Shown here piece by piece: positions 24,360-33,036 of a stretch of DNA of 64,000 nucleotides; the first letter of the stretch is position 1, and every line of letters starts with the position of its first letter. The stretch is from the NCBI GenBank assembly GCA_046328505.1, contig JAXLWL010000002.1:1054001-1118000 (forward strand), read 5' to 3'. A program made the translations under genes and the position numbers. Source of the stretch: JBDHWG01 sp046328505 (GTDB lineage: Bacteria; Chloroflexota; Anaerolineae; Epilineales; JAHCIE01). The notes under the pieces were generated by a model. It was not told the origin of the DNA, did not search any database, and saw only the letters and a list, made by a program, of their open reading frames with translations.

Positions 24360-27059
24360 ATGTCATCTGTCCAGCCGCTCTACCTGCCACCCGTCTACCA
24401 GGAAGCCGCCGACTCTGGCCGTATCATCCTACGCGACGGCACGACCGCGACCATCCGCGTCGCCGTACCAGCAGACTTCCCGGCGCTCCAGGTGTTCTTC
24501 GCGCACCTCTCGCTCGATTCGCGCGTGCATCGCTTCTTCTCACCCAACCTGCCGCGGCCCGAGCTGGTGCAGGAAATGTGCGATCCATCGGACCCGCACA
24601 AGCAACTTACCCTGTTGGTCGAGCGCACGTTCGACGGCGAGCCGACGATCATTGCCGCGGCCTCCTACTACGCCCAGCGAGGCCAGAAAGGGCTGACGGC
24701 GGAAGCGGCGTTTGCCGTCGCCGACGCCTTCCAGGGCAAGGGCATTGGCTCGCTGCTCCTAGAGCGCCTCGCGGTCATTGCCGTGCGCCACGGCATCAAG
24801 CACTTCTGGGCCGTCACCCATGCCGACAACCGAGGCATGATCGAGGTGTTCAAGCAGTCCGGCTTTCCGGTCAAGACCAAGTGGGACGGCAGCGACATCG
24901 CGTTCGACATGGCGGTGATTCCTAGCGAGAACAGCGTCGCCCGCTACGAGCGGCGCGATCGGGTTGCGACGATTGCCTCCGTGCGTCCGATCTTCCAGCC
25001 GCAATCAATTGCCATCATCGGCGCCTCGCGATCGCCTTCCAGTCCAGGGCACCATCTGCTTCGCACGCTGATCATCGGCGGGTTCACGGGGACTGTTTAC
25101 CCCGTCAACCCCAACGCCCACACCGTGTGCAGCATCCACGCCTACCCTTCAGTCGAGAGTCTGCCCGAGACGCCTGACCTGGCGATTATTGCGCTACCGC
25201 GCGATGGTGTGCTCAAGGCGGTGGACGAATGCGCGGCGAAGGGCGTTCGGGCCGTCATTGTCGTCGCCTCGGGCTTCGCCGATGCGGGACCGGAGGGGCA
25301 AAAGCTCCAGCAAGAGCTGTTGGAGAAAGTGCGCGGCGCTGGCATGCGTCTCGTCGGCCCGAATAGCCTCGGCGTGATGAACACGGACCCCGCTGTGCAG
25401 ATGAACTCCACGTTCTCGCCCATCTCCGCGATCGGCGGCCACGTGGCGGTCGCCTCCCAGAGCGCCTCGCTCGGCCTGGCCCTCCTCGCCCTCGCTCAGC
25501 AGCGCCAGGTGGGCGTGTCGACTTTCATCACCCTCGGCAACAAAGCCGACGTCTCCAGCAACGACCTTCTGCAGTACTGGGAAGAGGATGAGCACACCAA
25601 CGTCATCCTGCTCTATCTAGAGTCCTTCGGTAATCCGCGCCGGTTCGGCCGACTCACTAGGCGGGTCAGCCGGGTCAAGCCCGTCGTCGCTGTCGCCAGT
25701 GGTCGCGCCGAAGGCAGCGGCGACGAGGTCATCGACGCCCTGTTCCACCAGACCGGCGTGATTCGCGCCGCGACCCTGGACGAGATGTTCGATCTGGCGA
25801 CGGCGCTCACTACCCAACCCCTCCCGCGCGGACGGCGCGTCGGCATCGTGACCAACACCACCGGCGCGGGCAATGTTGTCCGGGACGCGGCGCAGGCCGC
25901 CGGGCTGGAAGTCGTTGCGCTATCGGATGATGTCAAGGCGCAGCTTCAGCCTGAGCTACCGCCCTTGACAGATTTCAGGAGCTCCGTAGACCTGCCAGTA
26001 GCGGCGACCGGCAATGAGTACCGCAAGGCCGTCGCCGCCCTGCTCGCCTCCGACGAGATTGACGCTCTGATCGTGATTTACGTCCACGTAGGTATCGCGG
26101 ATCCGGATGACATCAACCGGGCGATACTGGATGGCATCCGGGCGGCGCGCACCGCCACCGCGCAGAAACCCGTCCTGGTGAGCCTGTTGGCCGAAACGGC
26201 CGCCCAGCCGAAGCTCATCGACGGCGACCTGCAGGTTCCCGTCTACGGCTCGCCGGAGTCGACGGCCTACGTGCTTGGGAAAATGGCAACCTTTGCCCTC
26301 TGGCAATCGCTCCCGCCCGGCCTCATTCCCGACTTCCAGGACGTGAAGATGGACGAGGCGCGCCGCATCTGCCAGCAATGGCTCGAAGAGCATGGCACGA
26401 GCTGGCTGCCCACCGAGCAAGTCTGGGCGCTGCTCGCGGCGGCCGGCATGCCACTCTTGACGACCGAGATGGCGAACACAGCCCAGGTCGCCGTCCGCAC
26501 GGCGAGAGAAATCGGCTATCCGGTCGCCGTGAAGCTTGCCTCGTCGCATCCGCACAAGGCCGCCGTCGGCGGCGTCCAGCTCAATGTGACGTCGGGAGCA
26601 GGCGTACAGCGCGCCTACCGCGCCATCATGGAGGGCATCGCTCAGCACAACGGGGCGGAGTCGCACGAAGGGGTCATGGTCCAACCGATGGTCAGGGGCG
26701 GGGTAGAGTTAAAAATCAGCGTGACGGAAGACCCCAAGTTTGGGCCGATCGTGACCTTCGGCCTCGGCGGCGAGAGTGCCGAGCTGCTCGACGAGTGTTG
26801 CTCCGCCGTCACGCCGCTGACCAGCCGCGACGCCGTCGAGCTTGTGCAAGGCATGCGTGGCTATCCGCTGCTGGCCGGCGCCCTGGGCCGAGAGGCGACG
26901 GATGTGGACACGATTACCGACCTGCTCCTGCGTGTGTCTATGCTCGTCGAGGGCATACCGGAGATCGCCGAGATCGACCTCAATCCGGTATTTGCCCTGC
27001 CCGGCGACGGCGGCGTCTGGATCGGCGACGCGCGCGTGAAGGTTGCGACCTCGCCGTAG
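24360..27059 (+). CDS. GNAT acetyltransferase fused to NDP-forming acyl-CoA synthetase
   Basis: The 899-residue protein starts with a GNAT domain (about 20-190; GKGIGSLLLERLAVIA is the acetyl-CoA-binding P-loop). A CoA-binding Rossmann domain follows (QSIAIIGASRSPSSPG), then succinyl-CoA ligase-like domains (VASQSASLGLALLALA) and a C-terminal ATP-grasp domain (GYPVAVKLASSHPHKAAVGG, EIAEIDLNPV). This order is that of Pat-like enzymes: the CoA-ligase part senses or uses acyl-CoA and nucleotides, and the GNAT part acetylates lysines, often of acetyl-CoA synthetase. Catalysis by either half is not proven here. Start ATG 24360 lies 8 bases after the VIT gene stop. Confidence 0.92.
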   Translation: MSSVQPLYLPPVYQEAADSGRIILRDGTTATIRVAVPADFPALQVFFAHLSLDSRVHRFFSPNLPRPELVQEMCDPSDPHKQLTLLVERTFDGEPTIIAAASYYAQRGQKGLTAEAAFAVADAFQGKGIGSLLLERLAVIAVRHGIKHFWAVTHADNRGMIEVFKQSGFPVKTKWDGSDIAFDMAVIPSENSVARYERRDRVATIASVRPIFQPQSIAIIGASRSPSSPGHHLLRTLIIGGFTGTVYPVNPNAHTVCSIHAYPSVESLPETPDLAIIALPRDGVLKAVDECAAKGVRAVIVVASGFADAGPEGQKLQQELLEKVRGAGMRLVGPNSLGVMNTDPAVQMNSTFSPISAIGGHVAVASQSASLGLALLALAQQRQVGVSTFITLGNKADVSSNDLLQYWEEDEHTNVILLYLESFGNPRRFGRLTRRVSRVKPVVAVASGRAEGSGDEVIDALFHQTGVIRAATLDEMFDLATALTTQPLPRGRRVGIVTNTTGAGNVVRDAAQAAGLEVVALSDDVKAQLQPELPPLTDFRSSVDLPVAATGNEYRKAVAALLASDEIDALIVIYVHVGIADPDDINRAILDGIRAARTATAQKPVLVSLLAETAAQPKLIDGDLQVPVYGSPESTAYVLGKMATFALWQSLPPGLIPDFQDVKMDEARRICQQWLEEHGTSWLPTEQVWALLAAAGMPLLTTEMANTAQVAVRTAREIGYPVAVKLASSHPHKAAVGGVQLNVTSGAGVQRAYRAIMEGIAQHNGAESHEGVMVQPMVRGGVELKISVTEDPKFGPIVTFGLGGESAELLDECCSAVTPLTSRDAVELVQGMRGYPLLAGALGREATDVDTITDLLLRVSMLVEGIPEIAEIDLNPVFALPGDGGVWIGDARVKVATSP

Positions 27060-27113
27060 GAGCGTTGCACCGATCTGTCGCCCATACAATTCAGGTGTTC
27101 GTAGCTCGGCCGA

Positions 27114-27132
27114 GGCAGGTTTGAAACCTGCC
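27114..27132. repeat. Short perfect palindrome in the 27.1 kb spacer
   Basis: GGCAGGTTT and AAACCTGCC flank a single G. It stands 55 bases after the acyl-CoA synthetase stop and is followed by CCTTGCTTTCG. It may act as a terminator or belong to a dispersed palindromic repeat; only a genome-wide count can tell. Confidence 0.5.
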
Positions 27133-27255
27133 CTTGCTTTCGTGAAAATGCCTTACCCTGAAACGCATGCTCCTTAACCGCCAAGACGCCAGGTTGCGCT
27201 ATGATTGTAGAAGGGTTAGTGCGCCGTAGCTCAGCGCCATTCAAGGAGCCGAAGC

Positions 27256-27870
27256 ATGGTCGAAACGATTGACGTCAAGAAGCTCTACAAGGAACTGTAC
27301 AATCCACCGTCGAAGGCGCCGGTGCTGATCGAAGTGCCGCCCCTGGACTATCTCATGATCGACGGTCAGGGGGACCCTAACCACCAGGACTTCGCGGACG
27401 CGACCCAGGCCCTCTACAGCGTCGCCTATACCTTGAAGTTCATGCTGCAAAAGGAGTCGGGCGTTAAGTATAGCGTCCCGGCCATGTCAGCCCTGTGGTG
27501 GGCCGACGACATGGCGGACTTCCTGCGTGCGAACCGCGAGGCCTGGAAGTGGACGGCCATGATCATGCAGCCCGTCGCAGTCGCACCGGAACAATTAGCC
27601 CACGCGATCGCGGATGCCAGGCGCAAGCGCGAGCTCGCTGCTCTCGCGGCGCTGCGGCTGGAACGCTTCGAGGAAGGCTTTGTAGCGCAGGTCATGCACC
27701 TTGGCCCCTACTCGGCAGAGCCACCCACTATTCAACGCCTGCACGCCTTCATTCACGACCAGGGCTACGTGCCCCGGGGTAAACACCATGAGGTCTATTT
27801 GAGCGATCCAAGGCGCGTCGCACCGGAAAAGATGAAGACCGTGCTCAGGCAGCCCGTTGCCCCAGCGTGA
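27256..27870 (+). CDS. GyrI-like small-molecule-binding domain protein
   Basis: The 204-residue protein resembles stand-alone GyrI-like domains: an N-terminal segment VLIEVPPLDYLMIDGQGDP, a central SALWWADD and a C-terminal strand pair with VMHLGPYSAEPPTIQRLHAF and KHHEVYLSDPRR. Members bind hydrophobic or cationic compounds; some hydrolyse them, and others serve as the effector domain of MerR/AraC regulators. No DNA-binding domain is present. It starts at ATG 27256 after AAGGAG and leads a likely three-gene operon with a membrane protein and an F420-type protein. Confidence 0.8.
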   Translation: MVETIDVKKLYKELYNPPSKAPVLIEVPPLDYLMIDGQGDPNHQDFADATQALYSVAYTLKFMLQKESGVKYSVPAMSALWWADDMADFLRANREAWKWTAMIMQPVAVAPEQLAHAIADARRKRELAALAALRLERFEEGFVAQVMHLGPYSAEPPTIQRLHAFIHDQGYVPRGKHHEVYLSDPRRVAPEKMKTVLRQPVAPA

Positions 27871-27891
27871 AGGAGACGAACGAGGAAGATA

Positions 27892-28824
27892 ATGACAACA
27901 ACAACGGCCCAACCGCGGAATGCGATCCATCCGCTTGGCATCATCTGGCGCAGTCTCATCGTCGGCGTCGGCTATCTCATATTCACCCTCGGCGCCGGCA
28001 TGCTGAACACGTTGCTCGGCGTCAAGATTGACATCACCAACATTCCGATGGACTACACCCAGATTCTCATCGGAACGGCGCTGGCGGGCATCGTCATCGG
28101 GCTGACCCTTGGCCCACTGTCAACACGGCTCCGCGTCCCCCTCGTGGACCGTGCCGTCGCCCTGTTCCTGGCGATCTTTATGGTGTCAACCGTCCTGAGC
28201 ACGGTCGAGGCGGTGTTCTTCACGACATTCGTCACATCGGCGAATCTCGCGGCCCTACCAATGCAGGCGCTCACCGAGGCGCTTCTGGCGCTCCTCATCG
28301 CGTGGCTCTTCCCGCCAGCCACCGTCACCGAGACGCTCTGGCAGGCTATCCGCGCGACCCTCGCCGAGCGCAGCGCGCTGAGCTGGACGTGGCGCTTCGT
28401 CGTTGCCGGTCTGCTGTACGTGCCGACCTACCTGTTTTTCGGCTCGCTCATCGCGCCCATTGTGACGCCGTACTACACGTCGCTCGGACTGCCGCTCAAG
28501 ATCCCGCCGTTCTCGGTCATGCTGCCACTCGAGGCTGGCCGCGGGCTGTTGTTCGCCCTCGCCCTCTTTCCGCTGGTTGCCCTGCTGCGCGGGCCGCGCT
28601 GGCGCGCCGCGTTCTGGGTTGGGCTAACGATCGCCGCGCTAGGCGGCTGGGCGCCGATGCTGGGCGGCTTCTTCTTGCCAACCACGCTGCGCCTGGTGCA
28701 CGGCGCGGAGATTACCGCCGACTCGTTCGTCCAGGGCCTCACCCTCGTGTGGCTGCTCGGCGTGGGCGCGTGGCGAACTCGTCCGGCTCGCAAGCCCATC
28801 GCGCAAGCGGGCAAGCCTGTGTGA
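27892..28824 (+). CDS. Integral membrane protein of unknown function
   Basis: The 310-residue protein has about eight strongly hydrophobic segments (for example SLIVGVGYLIFTLGAGML near the N-terminus and ILIGTALAGIVIGLTLGPLS) and no soluble domain. I do not recognise the family. It begins 21 bases after the GyrI-like gene and ends 12 bases before the F420-type gene, so it is probably co-expressed with them. A transporter or membrane-enzyme role is possible, but the sequence gives no catalytic motif. Confidence 0.75.
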   Translation: MTTTTAQPRNAIHPLGIIWRSLIVGVGYLIFTLGAGMLNTLLGVKIDITNIPMDYTQILIGTALAGIVIGLTLGPLSTRLRVPLVDRAVALFLAIFMVSTVLSTVEAVFFTTFVTSANLAALPMQALTEALLALLIAWLFPPATVTETLWQAIRATLAERSALSWTWRFVVAGLLYVPTYLFFGSLIAPIVTPYYTSLGLPLKIPPFSVMLPLEAGRGLLFALALFPLVALLRGPRWRAAFWVGLTIAALGGWAPMLGGFFLPTTLRLVHGAEITADSFVQGLTLVWLLGVGAWRTRPARKPIAQAGKPV

Positions 28825-28836
28825 CCTAGAGGCTCG

Positions 28837-29442
28837 ATGGCTACATCAACCCTCTCACCAACAAGGCGTTGGCTGCGCCAGGGCTTCAAACGCTTCAACC
28901 CCTTCATGATTGCCCACTTTCGCCTTGGTTTGGGCGCATGGGTCAACGCATGGCCGTCCGTCGGCGGGCGAATCATGGTGTTGACCCATACCGGCCGGAG
29001 GAGCGGTCTGCGGCGGCGCACCCCCGTCAACTACGCCGAGGTTGACGGCGACATCTACTGCACGGCCGGCTTTGGCGGCGCGTCGGACTGGTATCGCAAT
29101 CTCCTGGCCGACCCGGCGTGCGAAGTCTGGCTGCCAAGTGGCTGGTGGGCAGGCGTCGCCGAGGACGTGTCCAATGCGCCCAACCACCTCTTCCTGCTAC
29201 GCCAGGTGCTCATCGCCAGCGGCTTTGCCGCAATGGTCGCTGGCATTGACGCGCGGCACATCAGCGACACCGACCTGGCCGCCGCGACCGAGGACTACCG
29301 CCTCGTGCGTATCCATCGCACGGAAGCCCGCACCGGGTCTGGAGGACCTAACGATCTCGCGTGGGTCTGGCCAGTGGCGACGATTGCGCTGCTCCTTTTG
29401 ACCCTCGGCCGACGACGCCCCCCACGTGCTAGCCAGACGTAA
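28837..29442 (+). CDS. Deazaflavin (F420)-type nitroreductase-family protein (DUF385/DDN)
   Basis: The 201-residue protein has the DUF385/DDN split-barrel signature: VLTHTGRRSGLRRRTPVNYA, then the GFGGASDWYRNLLADP block that binds the cofactor in this family. Mycobacterial relatives use reduced coenzyme F420 to reduce quinones and nitroimidazoles. The C-terminus carries an extra hydrophobic helix (VWPVATIALLLLTLG), so the protein may be membrane-tethered. It is the last gene of the GyrI-membrane protein cluster. F420 use is inferred from the family and not shown. Confidence 0.88.
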   Translation: MATSTLSPTRRWLRQGFKRFNPFMIAHFRLGLGAWVNAWPSVGGRIMVLTHTGRRSGLRRRTPVNYAEVDGDIYCTAGFGGASDWYRNLLADPACEVWLPSGWWAGVAEDVSNAPNHLFLLRQVLIASGFAAMVAGIDARHISDTDLAAATEDYRLVRIHRTEARTGSGGPNDLAWVWPVATIALLLLTLGRRRPPRASQT

Positions 29443-29475
29443 CGCTCACCTGCAATAACACCCTTCTGCCCAAAA

Positions 29476-29496
29476 CGCCGTCACGCTGTGACGGCG
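29476..29496 (+). terminator. Hairpin terminator after the F420-type gene
   Basis: CGCCGTCAC (29476-29484) pairs with GTGACGGCG (29488-29496) around a GCT loop, 33 bases after the stop. The following bases (CGATTATTG) give only a weak T-run. Confidence 0.6.
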
Positions 29497-29628
29497 CGAT
29501 TATTGCTGAGGCTGGCGAGAACAGCGGCGCTGGCCGCGGTGACGAGTAGGGCGCTTTCGATCATCTGGGCGCGCAGTGATTTTGCCAGGTTTCGTGGTGA
29601 TTTCTTTACGCGAAACAACAGGACCCTG

Positions 29629-29637
29629 TGGTATACT
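29629..29637 (+). promoter_or_regulatory. Extended -10 promoter for the aldehyde oxidoreductase leader
   Basis: TGGTATACT matches an extended -10. Upstream TTTACG lies at an unsuitable distance (21 bases), so the extended -10 probably carries the promoter. The start near 29644 gives a 250-base leader. Confidence 0.55.
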
Positions 29638-29642
29638 AACCT

Positions 29643-29893
29643 TGATACCGTCAGCGTCACACCTGTGGCGCCGTTTTGCGGTGTCTTGGCGCTGAGGTAA
29701 TCAGCCACATAGGGGAATAACGCACATCGATGACGAGTGGTAGACACCTACCCTACCTCTTCCCCATCTGCAAGACAGAGCCTGAAATAGCGAACGGCGT
29801 TATGCGAAACCAGCATAACGCCGTTCTTGATTCGGGCGCCTCATCGCATCCCTGCTCCACCACCAACCGGCTCATATTAAAAGGAGACTGCTC
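29643..29893 (+). other. Long structured 5' leader of the aldehyde oxidoreductase gene
   Basis: About 250 bases without a plausible frame. It contains a compound hairpin at 29651-29695 (TCAGCG with CGCTGA outside, ACACC with GGTGT inside), a small GGTAG/CTACC hairpin near 29740 and the strong hairpin at 29792-29826, before the ribosome site AAAAGGAG. The rest of the 29443-29628 gap holds only the terminator above. A cis-acting RNA is plausible, but I could not match it to a known Moco/Tuco riboswitch pattern. Confidence 0.45.
29792..29826 (+). terminator. 14-bp hairpin in the aldehyde oxidoreductase leader
   Basis: GAACGGCGTTATGC (29792-29805) is perfectly complementary to GCATAACGCCGTTC (29813-29826) with a GAAACCA loop. 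TTGATTCG follows, a poor U-run. It may be an attenuator or a stabilising leader structure. Confidence 0.6.
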
Positions 29894-31732
29894 GTGACAA
29901 CACTCGGCGGCTACGCGGATCGGATTGCTCGCATTGACCTGACATCCGGCTCGGTCAATTATGAATCCATTCCTGATGACTGGGCCAGGAAGTACATCGG
30001 CGCCCGCGGCCTCGGTGTACGCTACGTGTTCGAGAACGGACCTCAGGTTGAGCCCCTGTCGCCCGACAACATCCTGTGCTTCATGAACGGCCCGCTCACC
30101 GGTAGCGAGGCGCAGATGAGCGGCCGCATGGCCATCGTCACCAAGTCTCCGCTGACCGGCACCGTCACAGACGCGCACCACGGTGGATGGTCGGCGGCGC
30201 GGATGCGCTGGGCCGGCTTCGACGGCCTGATCTTCAAGGGCAAGGCCGAGAAGCCCGTCTACGCCTACGTCCACGACGGAATCGTCGAGATTCTCGACGC
30301 TTCGGACGTATGGGGCGTCGGCATCCACGACACGGTGAAGCACTTCCAGGCCCAGTATGGCGCGAAGGACCTCAGCGTCATCGCCATCGGCCCGGCCGGC
30401 GAGCGGCTCAACCGCTTCGGCGCGTGGGTCAACGAGGACGACCGAGCGAGCGGCCGCGGCGGCACCGGCGCTGTCGGCGGCTCGAAGAACCTCAAGGCCG
30501 TGGTCATCAAGGCGCCCAAGACCATCGTGCGCGCCTCCAACCGCGACAGCTGGAAGCCGGCCAGCCAGCGCGCCCTCCATGTCATCATGGACGAGGCCAA
30601 CATCACCAGCCCGCGCAAGGGCGGCCTGTCGGTCTACGGCACAAACGTGCTGACGAACATCACCAATACGATGGGCGCGATGCCGACCAAGAATGGCCAG
30701 GTCACCTCCTTCGGTCCCCGCGCCGAGACCCTCAGCGGCGAGTACGTCAAGGAGAACATCCTCGTCGACGACCCGACGTGCCACGCCTGCCCTGTGGCGT
30801 GCAAGAAGGAAGTCGAGATCAGCAGCGGCCCGTACGCCGGGCTGCGCATGGAGAGCGTGGAGTACGAGCCCGCGTGGTCCCTGGGCGCGAACGTCCTGAA
30901 CGACGATGTCGCGGCCGTCGCCAAGATGATTGACCTGGCAAACGACTACGGCTTCGACGCCATCGAGATCGGCCTCGCCTTTAGCTGCTACATGGAGATC
31001 TGCGAGAAGGGCTACAACGGCGACTGGGAGCCGCTGGCGTGGGGCGATGTCCCGGCCATGGTTGACATGTGCCGCAAGATCGCGTTCCGCGAGGGCGTCG
31101 GCGACATTCTGGCCGAGGGGCCGGCGCGTGTCGGTCAGTATTTCGGCCACCCCGAGTGCGCCCTGACCGTCAAGGGCCAGGCGATCCCGGCCTATGACCC
31201 ACGTGGCCTCAAGGGCATGGGCCTGGGCTACGCGACCAGCAACCGCGGTGCCTGTCACCTGCGCGCCTACACGCCCGCCAGCGAGCTAGGCCTCATCCCG
31301 CTCAAGACCGACCCGTTGGCGTGGAAGGGCAAGGGCGACCTGGTCAAGGCGTTCCAGGACCTGCATGCCTTCTCCGACAGTCTCGACCTGTGCAAGTTCA
31401 GCGCGTTCGCCGAGGGCGCCGAAGAGTACGCGATGCAGTACGGAGCAATGACCGGCCAGTTCTTCAGCATCGAGGACGTCATGCAGGCAGGCGAGCGCAT
31501 CTATAACCTGGAGCGCTACTACAACAACCTGTGCGGCTTCCGCGAGGGCAGCGATAACCTGCCGGAGCGATTCGTCAAGGAGCCGTCCACGATGCCCGGC
31601 TCCGAGGGCCACGTCTGCGAGCTGGACCTGATGCTCGCAGAGTACTACAAGGTGCGCGGCTGGGTCAACGGGGTCGTGCCTGAGGCGAAGCTGATTGAGC
31701 TGGGCATCCTGGAAGGTGCCTCCGCCGACTGA
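29894..31732 (+). CDS. Tungsten-type aldehyde:ferredoxin oxidoreductase (copy 1)
   Basis: The 612-residue protein has the AOR layout: an N-terminal domain (GYADRIARIDLTSGSV), a pterin-binding region (GGTGAVGGSKNLKAVVIK) and the 4Fe-4S ligands Cys296-xx-Cys299-xxx-Cys303 (TCHACPVACK) with the distant fourth Cys500 in DLCKFSAF. Such enzymes hold a bis-pterin tungsten (sometimes molybdenum) centre and oxidise aldehydes to acids, passing electrons to ferredoxin; many are oxygen-sensitive. The GTG start at 29894 follows AAAAGGAG. It has its own promoter and a long structured leader, and is followed by the protoglobin-MoaD gene and MoaD-like genes, a fit with pterin-cofactor supply. The real substrate is unknown. 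Confidence 0.93.
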   Translation: MTTLGGYADRIARIDLTSGSVNYESIPDDWARKYIGARGLGVRYVFENGPQVEPLSPDNILCFMNGPLTGSEAQMSGRMAIVTKSPLTGTVTDAHHGGWSAARMRWAGFDGLIFKGKAEKPVYAYVHDGIVEILDASDVWGVGIHDTVKHFQAQYGAKDLSVIAIGPAGERLNRFGAWVNEDDRASGRGGTGAVGGSKNLKAVVIKAPKTIVRASNRDSWKPASQRALHVIMDEANITSPRKGGLSVYGTNVLTNITNTMGAMPTKNGQVTSFGPRAETLSGEYVKENILVDDPTCHACPVACKKEVEISSGPYAGLRMESVEYEPAWSLGANVLNDDVAAVAKMIDLANDYGFDAIEIGLAFSCYMEICEKGYNGDWEPLAWGDVPAMVDMCRKIAFREGVGDILAEGPARVGQYFGHPECALTVKGQAIPAYDPRGLKGMGLGYATSNRGACHLRAYTPASELGLIPLKTDPLAWKGKGDLVKAFQDLHAFSDSLDLCKFSAFAEGAEEYAMQYGAMTGQFFSIEDVMQAGERIYNLERYYNNLCGFREGSDNLPERFVKEPSTMPGSEGHVCELDLMLAEYYKVRGWVNGVVPEAKLIELGILEGASAD

Positions 31733-31762
31733 TGCGACAACAACGGCAATAAATGGTAGAAT

Positions 31763-31801
31763 AGGTGCTGGCGCTGGGAGACGACTCCAGCGCCAGCACC
31801 T
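31763..31801 (+). terminator. 15-bp hairpin between the aldehyde oxidoreductase and protoglobin genes
   Basis: AGGTGCTGGCGCTGG (31763-31777) pairs perfectly with 31787-31801 around a 9-base loop. No T-run follows, so it may be a processing or stability element instead of a terminator. TAGAAT lies directly before it. Confidence 0.6.
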
Positions 31802-31877
31802 CGCTCCAACCGCAATAGGATACGGCTCCAGAGACCGGCTGCTCCGACGCAAACCGGGCGAGCCACCGGGAGAACGA

Positions 31878-32756
31878 ATGGCCCCTCAGCTTGAACTGCA
31901 CAACCTCGAACCCGAACCCCGGCAGGAGTGGCGGCGCATGCTCCGCTTCGCCGGCTGGGATGAAACCGCGAAGGCGGCTGCCGCCAGGTCCGCCGAGACG
32001 CTGCTCGCGCGTGCCCACGACCTTGTCGTGGGGACCTATGATTACCTGCTCAACGTCCCGGAGACGGCGGAAATCCTCGGTTGGGAGCATGGCGCCGACG
32101 AAGCCCACCTGGAGGAGCGCCGACGGTTCTTCACCATCTGGGTCGCGCGCACGATCGGCATGGACACCAGCGACGAGTTCGCCATGTACCTGTTCCGAGC
32201 GGGCAAGTTCCACGCCGGCCACGGGCCGCGCCAGATCCACACGCCGACGGGCTACGTCACCGCCTCCATAGGACTGGTGCTGGCCAGCTTCGCCCGCTAC
32301 ATGCGCGAGGCCGATCTGCCTGCCAATATCATCGCGGAAGCGATGGATGCGTGGAGCCGCTATCTCACCGTTCAGTCTAACCAGATGGCGCTCGGCTACC
32401 GGGTCGCGCAAGCGATGGAGAAAGGCCCGATCGATGTTCCTTGCACGGTGTACGGTCGTCTCCGCCCGCTGCTAGGTGTCCAGGAAATCCATGTCCATTC
32501 GGAGCCGGGGGCGCCGGTCGGTGAGCTGCTGGGCAAGTTCTTCAACTACTTCCCCCAGGCGCGCGAGGAAGCTCTGGAACGAGTATGGCAGGCAAGCGAG
32601 GATAGTCCATCCCTGTGGACCAAAGTGGAGACCCACTACACGGCGCGCAGTGGGTGGCGTGTTCTGCTCAACGGCCGCGACCTGCGCTACAACGGCGGCC
32701 TCACAGCACCTGTCGCGGACGGCAACACACTGGCCATCTTCCCACCGGGCCGGTGA
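31878..32756 (+). CDS. Protoglobin domain fused to a MoaD/ThiS-like ubiquitin-fold domain
   Basis: The 292-residue protein has two parts. Residues 1-180 are a protoglobin/sensor-globin helical domain: ARAHDLVVGTYDYLLNVPE, RRRFFTIWVARTIG, and the proximal-histidine region KFHAGHGPRQIHTPTGYV (His112 the likely haem ligand by analogy with globin-coupled sensors). Residues 185-292 form a MoaD/ThiS-like domain: PCTVYGRLRPLLGVQEIHVH, then LLNGRDLRYNGGLT, ending FPPGR. The usual C-terminal Gly-Gly needed for thiocarboxylation is missing. Start ATG 31878 is taken because globin homology begins there. It lies between a tungstoenzyme gene and a convergent MoaD-like pair. Suggested role: an oxygen- or NO-sensing protein linked to pterin-cofactor assembly; this is inference. 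Confidence 0.8.
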   Translation: MAPQLELHNLEPEPRQEWRRMLRFAGWDETAKAAAARSAETLLARAHDLVVGTYDYLLNVPETAEILGWEHGADEAHLEERRRFFTIWVARTIGMDTSDEFAMYLFRAGKFHAGHGPRQIHTPTGYVTASIGLVLASFARYMREADLPANIIAEAMDAWSRYLTVQSNQMALGYRVAQAMEKGPIDVPCTVYGRLRPLLGVQEIHVHSEPGAPVGELLGKFFNYFPQAREEALERVWQASEDSPSLWTKVETHYTARSGWRVLLNGRDLRYNGGLTAPVADGNTLAIFPPGR

Positions 32757-32777
32757 AGCAATATAGGAGGTAGAAAA

Positions 32778-33035
32778 TCATCCGCCGCCGCGCGTCGACA
32801 GCTTGGGGTCAAGCGCGGCGGCTACGCGATCGACTACCGCGGCGTCGCCTTCGATCTCAACCCTCACTTCTCCCACCGCGAGCGACCCGATCCGGAAATC
32901 CTCCATCTGAAGCAAGCACGCTCGCCAACCGTCACCGACGAGATGCTGCCCCTCCTCTCGCGCCCCCAGCTCAACAAGGTACTCGCGCAGCAGCCACAGC
33001 GGCACGGCCCGCACATCGCGAACGTACCTCGCCAT
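32778..33035 (-). CDS. Small DUF1952-like protein (MoaD-related protein C-terminal domain type)
   Basis: An 85-residue protein (MARYVRDVRAVPLWLLREYL, then DFRIGSLAVGEVRVEIEGDA) that begins one base after the MoaD-like gene's TGA (stop 33039-33037, ATG 33035); a GTG at 33047 would overlap that stop. In Thermus a MoaD-related protein carries a C-terminal domain of similar size and position (DUF1952), so this may be the same module as a separate chain. I rely on size, context and general pattern; the family match is not certain. Translation is very probably coupled to the MoaD-like gene. Confidence 0.6.
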   Translation of the reverse strand: MARYVRDVRAVPLWLLREYLVELGAREEGQHLVGDGWRACLLQMEDFRIGSLAVGEVRVEIEGDAAVVDRVAAALDPKLSTRGGG

Positions 33036-33036
33036 C

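Noticed and set aside
29651..29826. Moco or Tuco riboswitch in the aldehyde oxidoreductase leader
   Set aside because: The leader is structured, but I could not align it to the known Moco consensus, so I report only a structured leader.
29753..31258. A 501-codon minus-strand frame opposite the first aldehyde oxidoreductase
   Set aside because: Its sequence is low-complexity, and the plus-strand gene has the full Fe-S and pterin motifs.
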